Below are positions 55,351 through 64,000 of a stretch of DNA of 64,000 bases, piece by piece. Below the pieces are notes generated by a model. It was not told where the DNA came from, ran no database searches, and saw only the letters and a program-made list of their open reading frames with translations. Origin of the DNA: Streptomyces sp. 7-21. Lineage in GTDB: Bacteria; Actinomycetota; Actinomycetes; Streptomycetales; Streptomycetaceae. The position numbers were made by a program, and so were the translations under genes. The number at the start of each line of letters is the position of its first letter. Within the stretch, counting starts at the first letter, position 1. Where the stretch lies: NCBI RefSeq assembly GCF_016741785.1, contig NZ_JAERRL010000014.1:62001-126000 (forward strand), read 5' to 3'.

Positions 55351-55652
55351 GCGGAACTCCGTTCCGGAAGGCTCCACCGGCTCTGGCGGAGCGCCTCCTT
55401 GGTGCACTCGGGCCGGGGCGGCCATCGCGGCCCCTCCGGCTCTTGCCTCGGGTAGTGGCTCACCTCCTTGTCCCGGGCTTCTCCCCAGGGAGGAAGATCA
55501 ACATCCCACCTGTTCGCCAGGAGTGGTCCGGTGCGGTGCCGTGCGCGTGCACACACAGGACACGGCACGGGAACCGCAGCGCTCACATATGCACGTATGG
55601 GTGGATACCGGAGCTTGCGCCCCTCTTCTCTCGAACGTACCTCGGTTACCCC
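55351..55652. other. 302-base gap upstream of hpf
   Basis: The region holds the hpf leader and promoter and the end of comF on the same strand. I see no gene, and no operator I can name. An in-frame extension of hpf (25 codons) covers its first part. Confidence 0.45.
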
Positions 55653-56384
55653 CTACCCGGCACCCCTACCGCCAGGTTCGGCTTCCGCCGGCCCCGGCGG
55701 CCGCGCCGCGACCACCGCCGCCCCCAGCACCGCGCCCCCGCCCGCCGCCACCGCACGCGCCGCCTCCGCCAGCGAGGCCCCCGAGGTGACCAGGTCATCG
55801 ACCAGCACCACCGGCGCCCCGCCGGCCACGCCCCGGCCCACGGCCACGAGCGCACCCGCCAGGTTGGCCACCCGCTCCGCCGCCCTCAGCCCGGACTGGT
55901 CGGCGACCACCCGCCGCTGCCGCAGCACCGCCCGCACCCGTACCGGCTCCCCCTCCCGCCGCAGCCGGGCCGCAGCGGCCCGCGCCGCACGCCGCACCGG
56001 GTCGTGCCCCCGCCGGGCGACCGCCGCCCGGGAGGACGGCACCGGCACCAGCGTCACCACATCCGGCGCCGCACCGCCCGCCGCCCGGGCCCGCTCCAGC
56101 ACCGCCCGCACGCTCACCGCCAGCGCCCGCCCCAGCACGCCGGCCAGCGCCAGCACGCCCCGCTCCTTGTGCGCCAGCAGCACCGCCCGCGTCTCATCCG
56201 CGTACTCCCCCACCGCATAGACCGGGGGCAGCCCCGCAGGCGGCGGCCACGGCCGCACCCGGCGCGCCCGGCCGCCCGCCACCAGGCCCTCACACCGTCC
56301 GCACAGCGGCCCGCCGCCACCACCGCACCCGGCACAGGCCGTCGGCAGCACCAGCGCGCCCATCTCCCGCCACCAGCCGCGCAT
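55653..56384 (-). CDS. comF: ComF-family phosphoribosyltransferase-like protein
   Basis: The 243-residue protein has an N-terminal zinc motif (CAGCGGGGGPLCGRCEGL, four Cys) and a C-terminal PRT fold with PVVLVDDLVTSGASLAEAAR binding phosphoribosyl-type groups. ComF proteins are involved in DNA uptake in competent bacteria; in Streptomyces the role is unproven. GGAGG precedes the ATG. It is placed between hpf and lpqB, as in other actinomycetes. Confidence 0.93.
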   Translation of the reverse strand: MRGWWREMGALVLPTACAGCGGGGGPLCGRCEGLVAGGRARRVRPWPPPAGLPPVYAVGEYADETRAVLLAHKERGVLALAGVLGRALAVSVRAVLERARAAGGAAPDVVTLVPVPSSRAAVARRGHDPVRRAARAAAARLRREGEPVRVRAVLRQRRVVADQSGLRAAERVANLAGALVAVGRGVAGGAPVVLVDDLVTSGASLAEAARAVAAGGGAVLGAAVVAARPPGPAEAEPGGRGAG

Positions 56385-56464
56385 GCCTCCACGATCACCG
56401 GCCGCCCCGGGGTACCACCATCCCCCTCACGAGCGAACCGCCGCGGCCAGCCGGCGGCCGGCCG

Positions 56465-58294
56465 TCAGCCCGGATAGAACGGCCCGGAACCGTCGCCCGG
56501 CACCAGCTTCCACTGGGTGCTGTCCTCAAGCCGCGCGATGCCGTCGGCGGTCTGCGCCAGCAGCGGCTGGCTGTCCGACTCGCACGCGGCCACGCCCGTC
56601 ACGTCGTTCAGCCCCGGCAGGGCCGTCGTCACCGTCGGCGTCGAGCCGTCCGTCGTCACGAACTGCAGCTGCTCCACCCCGTCCCGGGGCCTGCCCACCA
56701 CGACCAGCCGGCTCTCCGCCGCCCACGACGCCGCCGAGACATGCTCCAGCTGCGGCGTCACCGCCCGCAGCCCGTTCACCGCCAGGCTCACGCCCTCCTC
56801 GCCGGCCGCGCGCTCGATCCGCCCCAGCCGCAGCGTCGTCCGCTCGCCCTCACTGATCAGCATCGCGACGCGCACCCCGTCCGAGGCCACCCGCAGCGCC
56901 TCGATCCGCTGGTCCTCGCCCAGCCCGGCGACCGGCACCCGCTCCGGCTCCCCCTGGCCGTCCCGCATCCGCATCAGGTGCGAGCCGTCCGCGAACCACA
57001 GGTCGCCCAGGCCGTCCCAGCTCGGCCCCGTCAGCCCCGGATCACCGTCGTCCGACAGCGACCTGGCGTACACCGGCTCCCCCAGCGGATCACTGCCCTC
57101 GACCGGGCTGACGTACAGCGACGAACCGTCGGCCGACACCCCCGCGGCCCGCTTCTCGTCCCGGCTGACCGCCGCGTCCCGCAGCGGCACCTCGCCCCGC
57201 CCCAGCGCACCGCTCACCGGCTCCGGCCGCTCCTCGCCCTGGAAGGCCGCCAGCGTCCGCTCCTCGGTCAGCGCATACGCCTGCGACGCCTGCCCATCGA
57301 GCAGGCCCGGCGCGAGCTCCTCCGCGTCCTGCGCCGACAGGGCACACAGCTGCGTCCCCGCCTGGTTGGCGACGCGCGCCTCGCTGATCTGCGTCGACGA
57401 CACCTCCTGCACCGTGTGCAGCAGCTGCGCCGCCATCCGGTCGCACTGCGCCTGCGGCAGGCCGGCGGGTATCCCGGAGAACCGCACCGTCAGCGCGTCG
57501 GAGTCGTCAATGTACGCGGCGCGTCCCGAGGCGATCTCGGCCTCCTCGGGGAAGGCCGTGGTGACCACCGGGCCGAGCCACGCGCTCGGCCCGTCGAGCA
57601 GCGACCGCACGGTCTCCTGCACGGTGTTGATGCGCCGCCGCACGTACACCGGGTCGGCCACCAGCACGCCCCGGCCGTTCGTGACCCGCGCGTCCTCCGG
57701 ACCGAGGTCTGTGTAGTAGTAGGTGTCCACCGAGCGGTAGTTCCGCTCGAAGTCCGCCTCGCCCATGACCAGCCCGTCGGGCAGGTCGTCGATGCGCCAC
57801 TCACCGCGCACCAGCCGCAGCTCGAACGTCTCCACGTAGTCGTTCCGCAGCGGCGTGTACACGTGTGCGGCATCCACCGCCGCCACCTGCTGCCCGCTGA
57901 CGGTGACCGCCTGCGTCTCGCCGCCGGCCAGCGGCGGAGCGGCCACCGTGTCCAGCGCCGGGCCCGTCGACAGCACCGTCGTGCCGTGGAACGGGTCCCA
58001 CTGGCGCTGCCGCTCCGGCGTCAGGTACTTCTTGGCCGTCTCGAAGTCGACCTCGTCGCTGGTCGTGGCCTCCAGAAAGCCGCGCACGATCTCCAGCGGC
58101 GACATCCCCTCCTGCGGGCTCACCCCCCACACCCGCACCTGCGAGTCGCCCTCCGACCGCTGCGAGGAGTCCACGCGCTGCACCGGCCCGCTGCCCGGCA
58201 TGGCCACGCAGCCGGCCAGCGTCACCCCCGCCAGCAGCACCGCCAGCGCCGCCCCGGCACGCCGCGCCACACGCCGCGCTCTGTTACGGCTCAT
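56465..58294 (-). CDS. lpqB: Lipoprotein LpqB, MtrAB accessory
   Basis: The 609-residue protein has a lipobox (GVTLAGC, Cys near residue 29), then GerMN-like and beta-propeller parts. In mycobacteria LpqB interacts with the sensor kinase MtrB and influences MtrA activity. The ATG at 58292-58294 lies within the last codons of mtrB (overlap 58284-58294), so translation is coupled. GCGGAG is upstream. Third gene of mtrA-mtrB-lpqB. Confidence 0.94.
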   Translation of the reverse strand: MSRNRARRVARRAGAALAVLLAGVTLAGCVAMPGSGPVQRVDSSQRSEGDSQVRVWGVSPQEGMSPLEIVRGFLEATTSDEVDFETAKKYLTPERQRQWDPFHGTTVLSTGPALDTVAAPPLAGGETQAVTVSGQQVAAVDAAHVYTPLRNDYVETFELRLVRGEWRIDDLPDGLVMGEADFERNYRSVDTYYYTDLGPEDARVTNGRGVLVADPVYVRRRINTVQETVRSLLDGPSAWLGPVVTTAFPEEAEIASGRAAYIDDSDALTVRFSGIPAGLPQAQCDRMAAQLLHTVQEVSSTQISEARVANQAGTQLCALSAQDAEELAPGLLDGQASQAYALTEERTLAAFQGEERPEPVSGALGRGEVPLRDAAVSRDEKRAAGVSADGSSLYVSPVEGSDPLGEPVYARSLSDDGDPGLTGPSWDGLGDLWFADGSHLMRMRDGQGEPERVPVAGLGEDQRIEALRVASDGVRVAMLISEGERTTLRLGRIERAAGEEGVSLAVNGLRAVTPQLEHVSAASWAAESRLVVVGRPRDGVEQLQFVTTDGSTPTVTTALPGLNDVTGVAACESDSQPLLAQTADGIARLEDSTQWKLVPGDGSGPFYPG

Positions 58295-60245
58295 CTCCGC
58301 GCTCCCTCCCGGGCCCGGCGCTTGCGGACCCCGTCGGGGCCGACGGCCCCGGCGCGCCCGCGCCCGCGGTAGCCCGCCCCTCGGCGTCCTGCTGCCCGGG
58401 GATGCTGCCGGCCCCATCCGGCGCCTCGTGCTCACGCCGTTCACCGGACCCGCCGGCCCCACCGGCAGCTGCGTCGGAGGGTCCCCCGGCAGGTCCCCCG
58501 GCCCCGCCGTTCTCCCGCGCCTCAGGTGCCTTCCGCGCGCTCCGCGCGTCCGGCGGCACCAGCGGCAGCGGCGAGGAGCGCAGCGGCCCGCCCGCCTGCC
58601 GCGGCAGCGTCAGCCGGAACTGCGCCCCGCCGCCCGGCTCGCCCCAGGCCTCCAGCCGGCCGCCGTGCAGGTGCGCGTCCTCGACAGCGATCGACAGGCC
58701 CAGGCCCGTGCCGCCCGTCGTCCGCGCCCGGGCCGGGTCAGCGCGCCAGAACCGGTTGAACACCCGCTCCGCCTCGCCTTCCTTCAGCCCGATGCCGTAG
58801 TCCCGCACCGCGATGGCCACCGCCTGGCCGTCGGCGCTCGACGCCAGCCGCACCACCACGTCGCGGCCCTCCCCGTGCTCAATCGCGTTGACCACGAGGT
58901 TCCGCACCACCCGCTCGATCCGCCGCGGGTCGGCCTCGGCCACCACCGGCAGCCGGTCGCCCCGCACCAGCAGCCGGCTGCCCTTGCGCTCCGCCAGCGG
59001 CTCCGCGCCCTCCACGACGCGGTACACCACGTCCCGCAGGTCCGTCTGCTCGGCCTCCAGGCGCGCCGCACCCGCGTCGAACCGGCTGATCTCCAGCAGG
59101 TCGGCCAGCAGCGACTCGAACCGGTCCAGCTGGCTCAGCAGCAGCTCCGCCGACCGCGCGGTCACCGGATCGAAGTCGTCGCGCGCCTCGTGGATGACGT
59201 CCGCCGCCATCCGCACCGTCGTCAGCGGCGTCCGCAGCTCGTGCGAGACGTCCGACACGAAGCGGCGCTGCATCCGCGACAACTCCTCCAGCTGCTGGAT
59301 CTTCACCTGGAGGTTCCGGGCCATCTTGTTGAACGACTCGCCCAGCCGCGCGATGTCGTCCTCGCCGCTGACCTTCATCCGCTCCTGGAGCCGGCCCGCC
59401 GCCAGCCGTTCCGCGATCCGCGCGGCCATCCGCACCGGCGTCACGACCTGCCGCACCACCATCCACGCGATCGCGCAGAGCAGCACGACGACGAACAGCC
59501 CGGCCGTCGCGATCGTCCCCGCGACCAGCCCGAGCGTCTTCTCCTCCTGCGTGAACGGGAACAGGTAGTACAGCTGGTAGGGATTGCCCTGGTTGTCCCG
59601 CACCCGCTTGCCGATGATCAGCGCCTGCTCGGTGCTCCCGTCCGGCCGGTAGATCGTGCCGTACTGCCGGTGCGTCGCCGGATCCCGGTCCAGCGCCTCC
59701 CGCAGCTCCTCCGGCACGCTCCGCTCCGGCCACACGTCCGCCGAAGCGCGCGAGCCGCGCGGCGAGGCGACGCCCTCGCCGCTGAACGACCCGGGCAGCT
59801 CGGAGCTGAGCGCCACCACGGAGTACACGCCCTGCCCGCCGCTGGCCAGCTGCTGCACAACGCCCGTCATCCAGGTGCCGGGATCGGTCGTCTGCCCCTG
59901 CCCCGGGCCGCTCTCCGCCGCGCCCTCACCAGCGTTGGCCGCCAGCTCCTCCGCCACGGCGAAGCCGCCGTCCGCCTGGCTCTGCGCCGTCTGCCGCTTC
60001 GCCTCCAGCAGCCCGTTGCGCACCTGCCCGACCACCACGAAGCCGAGCACCAGCACGACCGCCAGCGACATCAGCAGCGTGCTGGCGATGACGCGGAGCT
60101 GGATGTTCCGCCGCCACAGCCGCATCAGCGACAGCAGCGGACCGCGCGCCCAGCGCCCGAATATGCGTATGGCGGGCTGCGCCCGGCCGCCCGTCGCCGC
60201 GTCCGACAGCAGCCGGGGACCGTGCCACCATGCCCGCGCGTTCAC
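58284..60245 (-). CDS. mtrB: Sensor histidine kinase MtrB
   Basis: The 653-residue protein has TM1 (about 50-75), an outside sensor part (about 75-240), TM2 and a HAMP region (VTPVRMAARIAERLAAGRLQ). HisKA follows with RFVSDVSHELRTPLTTVRMA, where the His is phosphorylated, then the ATP-binding domain (VVRNLVVNAIEHGEG, FWRADPARARTTGGTGLGLS). The C-terminus is a long Pro/Gly/Ala/Arg tail. It phosphorylates MtrA and controls cell-wall and developmental genes. GTG start one base after the mtrA stop. Confidence 0.95.
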   Translation of the reverse strand: MNARAWWHGPRLLSDAATGGRAQPAIRIFGRWARGPLLSLMRLWRRNIQLRVIASTLLMSLAVVLVLGFVVVGQVRNGLLEAKRQTAQSQADGGFAVAEELAANAGEGAAESGPGQGQTTDPGTWMTGVVQQLASGGQGVYSVVALSSELPGSFSGEGVASPRGSRASADVWPERSVPEELREALDRDPATHRQYGTIYRPDGSTEQALIIGKRVRDNQGNPYQLYYLFPFTQEEKTLGLVAGTIATAGLFVVVLLCAIAWMVVRQVVTPVRMAARIAERLAAGRLQERMKVSGEDDIARLGESFNKMARNLQVKIQQLEELSRMQRRFVSDVSHELRTPLTTVRMAADVIHEARDDFDPVTARSAELLLSQLDRFESLLADLLEISRFDAGAARLEAEQTDLRDVVYRVVEGAEPLAERKGSRLLVRGDRLPVVAEADPRRIERVVRNLVVNAIEHGEGRDVVVRLASSADGQAVAIAVRDYGIGLKEGEAERVFNRFWRADPARARTTGGTGLGLSIAVEDAHLHGGRLEAWGEPGGGAQFRLTLPRQAGGPLRSSPLPLVPPDARSARKAPEARENGGAGGPAGGPSDAAAGGAGGSGERREHEAPDGAGSIPGQQDAEGRATAGAGAPGPSAPTGSASAGPGRERGDEP

Positions 60246-60246
60246 C

Positions 60247-60924
60247 TCAGCTGGACCCGGCCTTGTAGCCCACGCCGCGCACGGTCACGACGATCTCCGG
60301 CCGCTCCGGATCCTTTTCGATCTTGGAACGCAGCCGCTGGACGTGCACGTTGACCAGCCGGGTGTCGGCGGCGTGCCGGTAGCCCCACACCTGCTCCAGC
60401 AGCACCTCGCGCGTGAACACCTGCCACGGCTTGCGCGCCAGCGCCACCAGCAGGTCGAACTCCAGCGGCGTCAGCGAGATCGTCTGGTTGCCGCGCTTCA
60501 CCGAGTGCCCCGCCACGTCGATCACGAGGTCGCCGATGGCCAGCTGCTCCGGCGCCGGCTCCTCGGAGCGGCGCAGCCGGGCGCGGATCCGGGCGATCAG
60601 CTCCTTCGGCTTGAAAGGCTTGACGATGTAGTCGTCGGCCCCGGACTCCAGGCCCACCACGACGTCCACCGTGTCGCTCTTGGCGGTCAGCATCACGATC
60701 GGCACCCCGGACTCGCCCCGGATCAGCCGGCACACCTCGATGCCGTCGCGGCCCGGCAGCATCAGGTCAAGCAGCACCAGGTCCGGCTTGATCTCCCGGA
60801 AAGCGGCCAGGGCCTTGTCCCCGTCGGCGACGAAAGACGGCTCGAATCCCTCCCCGCGCAGCACGATGCCGAGCATTTCCGCCAGCGCGGTGTCGTCATC
60901 GACGACGAGTACGCGTCCCTTCAT
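60247..60924 (-). CDS. mtrA: Response regulator MtrA
   Basis: The 225-residue OmpR-type protein has the receiver (VLVVDDDTALAEMLGIVLRG, acceptor Asp in LVLLDLMLPGRDG, switch Lys in YIVKPFKPKEL) and the winged helix (LTPLEFDLLVALARKPWQVF to VRGVGYK). It is the output of the MtrAB pair, repressing or activating wall, division and development genes in actinomycetes. The ATG at 60922-60924 is in the family place. It faces the membrane-protein operon across 233 bases. Confidence 0.96.
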   Translation of the reverse strand: MKGRVLVVDDDTALAEMLGIVLRGEGFEPSFVADGDKALAAFREIKPDLVLLDLMLPGRDGIEVCRLIRGESGVPIVMLTAKSDTVDVVVGLESGADDYIVKPFKPKELIARIRARLRRSEEPAPEQLAIGDLVIDVAGHSVKRGNQTISLTPLEFDLLVALARKPWQVFTREVLLEQVWGYRHAADTRLVNVHVQRLRSKIEKDPERPEIVVTVRGVGYKAGSS

Positions 60925-61157
60925 GCCTTCATCATCCCATTGCACTCATCATGACCCTGCCCAAGGTGCCACAGAACGCTCCCCCGCCGGGTCAGCCGTA
61001 TCCCCCCGGCGACCCTACCCGCACCCCGCGCCTGGCGCGCCCCCCAAGGCGCCATGGCACGATGGGCGGCAGGACCGCGTTGAACGAGAGGTTGAACGAG
61101 AGAACTCCACAGCAACACACGGACAACGGATCGGTCGAGAGCCAACTGGGAGACACC

Positions 61158-62318
61158 GTGAGCGACTCGCCGGGCTGGACCTCACCCGGAGCCCCGCCGC
61201 CCGACGACGGCCCCGGCCACAGCCCGGGCGACGACGGCAAGGGCACCGGCCACGGCAACCAGCCGCCGCCCTCCCCGCCCCCCGCCGCTCCGCAGGGCTG
61301 GGGCGGCGGCCAGCAAGGCTGGGGCCAGCAGCCCTCGGGATGGGGCGGCTGGCAGCAGCACCCCCCGTCCCCCAAACCGGGCGTCATCCCGCTGCGCCCG
61401 CTCGGCGTGGGCGAGATGCTCGACGGCGCCGTCTCCACCGCCCGCGCCCACTGGCGCACCGTCCTGACGGTGTCACTGGCCGTGGCCGTCGTCACCCAGG
61501 TCATCTCCACGGTGGCGATGCGCGTCTGGCTCGGCGACAGCAGCGGCCTCGCCGCGCTCGAGAACAACCCGGAGCCGACCACCGAGGAGCTCAGGGACGC
61601 CCTGAACGACCTGCTGGCGTTCTCCTCCGTCACCGGCGTGCTCACCCTGCTCGCCACGGTGCTGGCCACCGCGATGCTCACCATCGTCGTCAGCCGCGCC
61701 GTGCTGGGCCGCGGCGTCACGCTCGGCGAGGCGTGGCAGGACTCCCGCCCCCGGCTGCTGCGCCTGCTCGGCCTGTCGCTGCTGGTCCCGCTCCTGACCG
61801 GTCTTGCCGTCGGCGGGCCCGGCCTGCTCGCCGCGCTGACCGGCAGCTTCGGGCTCACGACGCTGTGTGTGATCGGCGGCGCCGTGCTCGGGGTGTGGTT
61901 GTGGGTGCGCCTGTCGCTGGCCGCACCCGCGCTGATGCTGGAACGGCAGGGCGTCCGGCAGGCCATGCGCCGGTCCTGGAAGCTGGTCGGCGGCTCCTGG
62001 TGGCGTGTCTTCGGCATCCAGCTGCTGGTGCTGGTCCTGGTGTTCGTCGTCGCGAGCATCGTCGAGCTGCCCGCCTCCGCCATCGCCGGGCTCGTCTCCG
62101 GCGACGACTCCGGCGTCCTGGGCGGCTCCGTGACCGAGACCAGCTGGACGTACCTGGCCATCACGGGCATCGGCGCGGTGATCTCCTCCACGATCACGCT
62201 CCCGATCAGCGCCGGTGTCACCGCCCTCCTCTACATCGACCTGCGCATCCGCCGCGAGGCGCTGGACCTGGAGCTGGCCCGCGCCGCCGGTGTCGACCGC
62301 CCCGCGGGCGAGAGCTGA
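61158..62318 (+). CDS. Proline-rich multi-pass membrane protein
   Basis: The 386-residue protein has a proline/glycine/glutamine-rich cytoplasmic start (GWGGGQQGWGQQPSGWGG) and six or more TM segments from about 95 onward. LRPLGVGEMLDGAVSTARA is the pattern of the GPDPase-type membrane domain family. Function is unknown. The GTG at 61158-61160 follows GGGAGACACC. It is the first gene of a run with the DUF4129 and DUF4350 genes, a common group beside mtrAB in Streptomyces, often with MoxR and DUF58 genes downstream. Confidence 0.85.
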   Translation: MSDSPGWTSPGAPPPDDGPGHSPGDDGKGTGHGNQPPPSPPPAAPQGWGGGQQGWGQQPSGWGGWQQHPPSPKPGVIPLRPLGVGEMLDGAVSTARAHWRTVLTVSLAVAVVTQVISTVAMRVWLGDSSGLAALENNPEPTTEELRDALNDLLAFSSVTGVLTLLATVLATAMLTIVVSRAVLGRGVTLGEAWQDSRPRLLRLLGLSLLVPLLTGLAVGGPGLLAALTGSFGLTTLCVIGGAVLGVWLWVRLSLAAPALMLERQGVRQAMRRSWKLVGGSWWRVFGIQLLVLVLVFVVASIVELPASAIAGLVSGDDSGVLGGSVTETSWTYLAITGIGAVISSTITLPISAGVTALLYIDLRIRREALDLELARAAGVDRPAGES

Positions 62319-62329
62319 GGACGGTCTCC

Positions 62330-62995
62330 GTGCTGCCAGCGGCCGACGAGCCCGGCCCCCCGGTCACCCTGGACCGGGAGGCGGCCCGCGAGGCCGCCGA
62401 GCGCGAACTGTCGCGGCGCGTCTACGCCGAACACGAGCCGGGCCTGGTGCGGCGCGCGTGGGACTGGATCTGGGACCGCGTCTTCGGCGTCCTGGAGTCG
62501 GCGGCCTTCGCCACCCCCGGCGGCTGGTTCGGCCTGCTGGTCCTCGCCGTCCTCGTGCTCGCCCTGGTCATCGCGGTGCGGCTGCGCCTCGGCGCGCTCC
62601 GCTCGGCCGCCGGGCCCCGCCGCCCGGCGCTGTTCACCGAGCGGCCGCTGAGCGCCGCCGAGTACCGCGCTGCGGCGGAGGAGCACGCCCGCGCCGGCCG
62701 CTGGGACGACGCGGTCCGCGACCGGCTGCGCGCCGTGGTGCGGTCCCTGGAGGAACGCGCCCTGCTGGACCAGCGTCCCGGCCGCACCGCCGACGAGGCC
62801 GCCGCCGAGGCCGGTGCCCGCCTGCCCGCCCTGGCCGGGCGGCTGCGCGCTGCCGCTACCACGTTCGACGCCGTGACCTACGGCGGGCAGCGGGCAGACG
62901 CGTCAGACTACGCGTTCCTGCGCGGCCTCGACGAGGAGCAGCGCCGCACCCGCCCCGCCCCGCCGGGGCCCGCACCCTCCTGGACCGCCCCGTGA
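62330..62995 (+). CDS. DUF4129-type membrane protein
   Basis: The 221-residue protein has one TM segment (about 60-80, FGLLVLAVLVLALVIAVRL) and the DUF4129 tail: ALFTERPLSAAEYRAAAEEH, WDDAVRDRLRAVVRSLEER, then LPALAGRLRAAATTFDAVTY and ASDYAFLRGLDEE. Such proteins occur next to MoxR-type ATPases and may take part in their complexes. The GTG at 62330-62332 has GAGG upstream and lies 11 bases after the preceding stop. Confidence 0.85.
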   Translation: MLPAADEPGPPVTLDREAAREAAERELSRRVYAEHEPGLVRRAWDWIWDRVFGVLESAAFATPGGWFGLLVLAVLVLALVIAVRLRLGALRSAAGPRRPALFTERPLSAAEYRAAAEEHARAGRWDDAVRDRLRAVVRSLEERALLDQRPGRTADEAAAEAGARLPALAGRLRAAATTFDAVTYGGQRADASDYAFLRGLDEEQRRTRPAPPGPAPSWTAP

Positions 62996-64000
62996 CCGCG
63001 GCCACCGCCGGCACCTCGGTGTCGCCCGACGCCCGCGGCCTGTGGCGCGCGAGCCGCGGCATCCTCGCCGCCGCCGTCGTGCTGCTGCTGGCGGGCGCGG
63101 TCATCGCCCTGCTCAGCGCGGGCGAGGACGGCGCGCTCCACCCCCGTTCCGCCGCCCCGCACGGCAGCCGTGCCGTCGCCGAGCTCCTCGCCGACCAGGG
63201 CGTGCGCGTCACGGAGGCCACCACCGCCGCCGAGGCCGCCGACGCCACGGGCCCCGGCACGACGCTGCTCATCGTCCATCCGGAGCGCCTGCCGGAGCGG
63301 CAGCTGGACCGGCTGGCCACCGCCACGGCCCGCTCCGGCGGCCGCACCGTCCTCGTCGCCCCCGACCAGACGGTGCTGGACGCCTTCGCGCCCGGCGTCA
63401 CCGCCAGCGGCCCGTACGAGGCCGCGGAGCTGGCCCCCGCCTGCACCACCGCCCGTGGCGCCGAGGCACCCGGACGCCTGGCCGGCAGCGCCCGCCTCGG
63501 CGGCTACGGCTTCCTGCTGCCCGCGGCGGAGCCCCCGCCAGACTTCGCCTGCTACCCCGTCGACGACGCCCCGTCGCCGCCCGCGCTCGTCTCGCTGGCC
63601 ACGGCCGCGGGCGGCGACACCGTCCTGCTGGGCTCCCCCGACATCCTCTACAACGAGCGCCTCGACGAGCTGGGCAACGCCTCGCTCGCGCTCCAGCTGC
63701 TCGGCACCCGCGAGCACCTGACGTGGTTCCTGCCCCCTGCCGCGGGGGAGCCGGCCGGGGAGCAGGAGAGCTTCTTCGGCCTGATCGACCCGGGCTGGCG
63801 CTGGGCGGCACTCCAGCTGGCCATCGCCCTGGGCCTGACCGTCGTCTGGCGGGCCCGGCGCCTGGGCCCAGTCGTCACCGAGCGGCTGCCCGTCACCGTC
63901 CGGGCGGCGGAGACTACCGAGGGCCACGCCCGCCTCTACCACCAGTCGGGCGCCCGTGACCGCGCGGCCGAGGCACTGCGGGCCGCCTGCCGCGTCCGGC
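62992..64000 (+). CDS. DUF4350-type membrane protein, 3' end outside window
   Basis: The GTG at 62992 overlaps the preceding stop (GTGA). The 336 residues present have TM1 (about 22-42), a globular part with HPRSAAPHGSRAVAELLADQ and TLLIVHPERLP, then LTWFLPPAAG and a second TM stretch (LQLAIALGLTVVWRARRLGP). ERLPVTVRAAETTEGHARLY near the end matches DUF4350. The product is cut by the window edge. It would be followed by MoxR/DUF58 genes if the Streptomyces order holds. Confidence 0.85.
   Translation, partial: MTAATAGTSVSPDARGLWRASRGILAAAVVLLLAGAVIALLSAGEDGALHPRSAAPHGSRAVAELLADQGVRVTEATTAAEAADATGPGTTLLIVHPERLPERQLDRLATATARSGGRTVLVAPDQTVLDAFAPGVTASGPYEAAELAPACTTARGAEAPGRLAGSARLGGYGFLLPAAEPPPDFACYPVDDAPSPPALVSLATAAGGDTVLLGSPDILYNERLDELGNASLALQLLGTREHLTWFLPPAAGEPAGEQESFFGLIDPGWRWAALQLAIALGLTVVWRARRLGPVVTERLPVTVRAAETTEGHARLYHQSGARDRAAEALRAACRVR

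Overview
The window is high-GC DNA from a Streptomyces-like actinomycete. The gene order hupA, malic enzyme, HelD-type ATPase, smpB/ssrA, ftsEX, prfB, pkaAB, NAD-glutamate dehydrogenase, secA, hpf, comF and mtrAB-lpqB recalls the S. coelicolor region around SCO2950-SCO3014. That match comes from memory, not a search. Supporting signs are frequent GTG starts, an actinobacterial tmRNA tag ending ALAA, a rare TTA leucine codon in a regulator, and an LAETG sortase signal.

Layout. 0-10 kb: the N-terminus of a YlbL/PDZ protease, a small secreted protein, an IclR regulator, a DEAD-type helicase, an MFS exporter and a three-gene molybdenum hydroxylase operon (FAD, 2Fe-2S and Mo subunits, joined by ATGA overlaps). 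10-18 kb: DUF3039 protein, YqgE, HU, ACT-malic enzyme, HelD-like ATPase, HemD fused to a winged helix, and NarK. 18-23 kb: an accessory island with a 45-residue exported peptide, an ATP-grasp ligase and a short DUF1015 protein on the minus strand, facing two paralogous TrmB/LuxR-like regulators on the plus strand. 23-25.5 kb: a TetR repressor divergent from a 14-TM drug exporter. 25.5-32 kb: ssrA, smpB, S41 protease, ftsX, ftsE, a tiny zinc-ribbon membrane protein, a sortase-type surface protein and prfB. 32-38 kb: two Ser/Thr kinases and a divergent FHA/FtsK-like protein. 38.6-42 kb: a sugar ABC importer without an ATPase, one permease of which carries an extra extracellular domain. 42-49 kb: the 180-kDa glutamate dehydrogenase, a HAD phosphatase and two small conserved proteins. 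49-61 kb: secA, an AlkX-type winged-helix protein, an orphan NarL regulator, hpf, comF and mtrA-mtrB-lpqB. 61-64 kb: the start of a membrane-protein operon of the DUF4129/DUF4350 type.

Most of the window is conserved housekeeping sequence. The part that looks least described is 18.4-23.2 kb. There a short exported peptide shares an operon with an ATP-grasp enzyme and a DUF1015 protein, and the divergent regulator gene has the same 10-base ribosome-binding element. I read it as a possible peptide-modification or peptide-signalling unit. Other oddities are the lost catalytic glutamate in the molybdenum subunit, SPY instead of SPF in release factor 2, the Walker A lysine replaced by arginine in the FHA/FtsK protein, and two short tandem repeats placed just 3' of genes.
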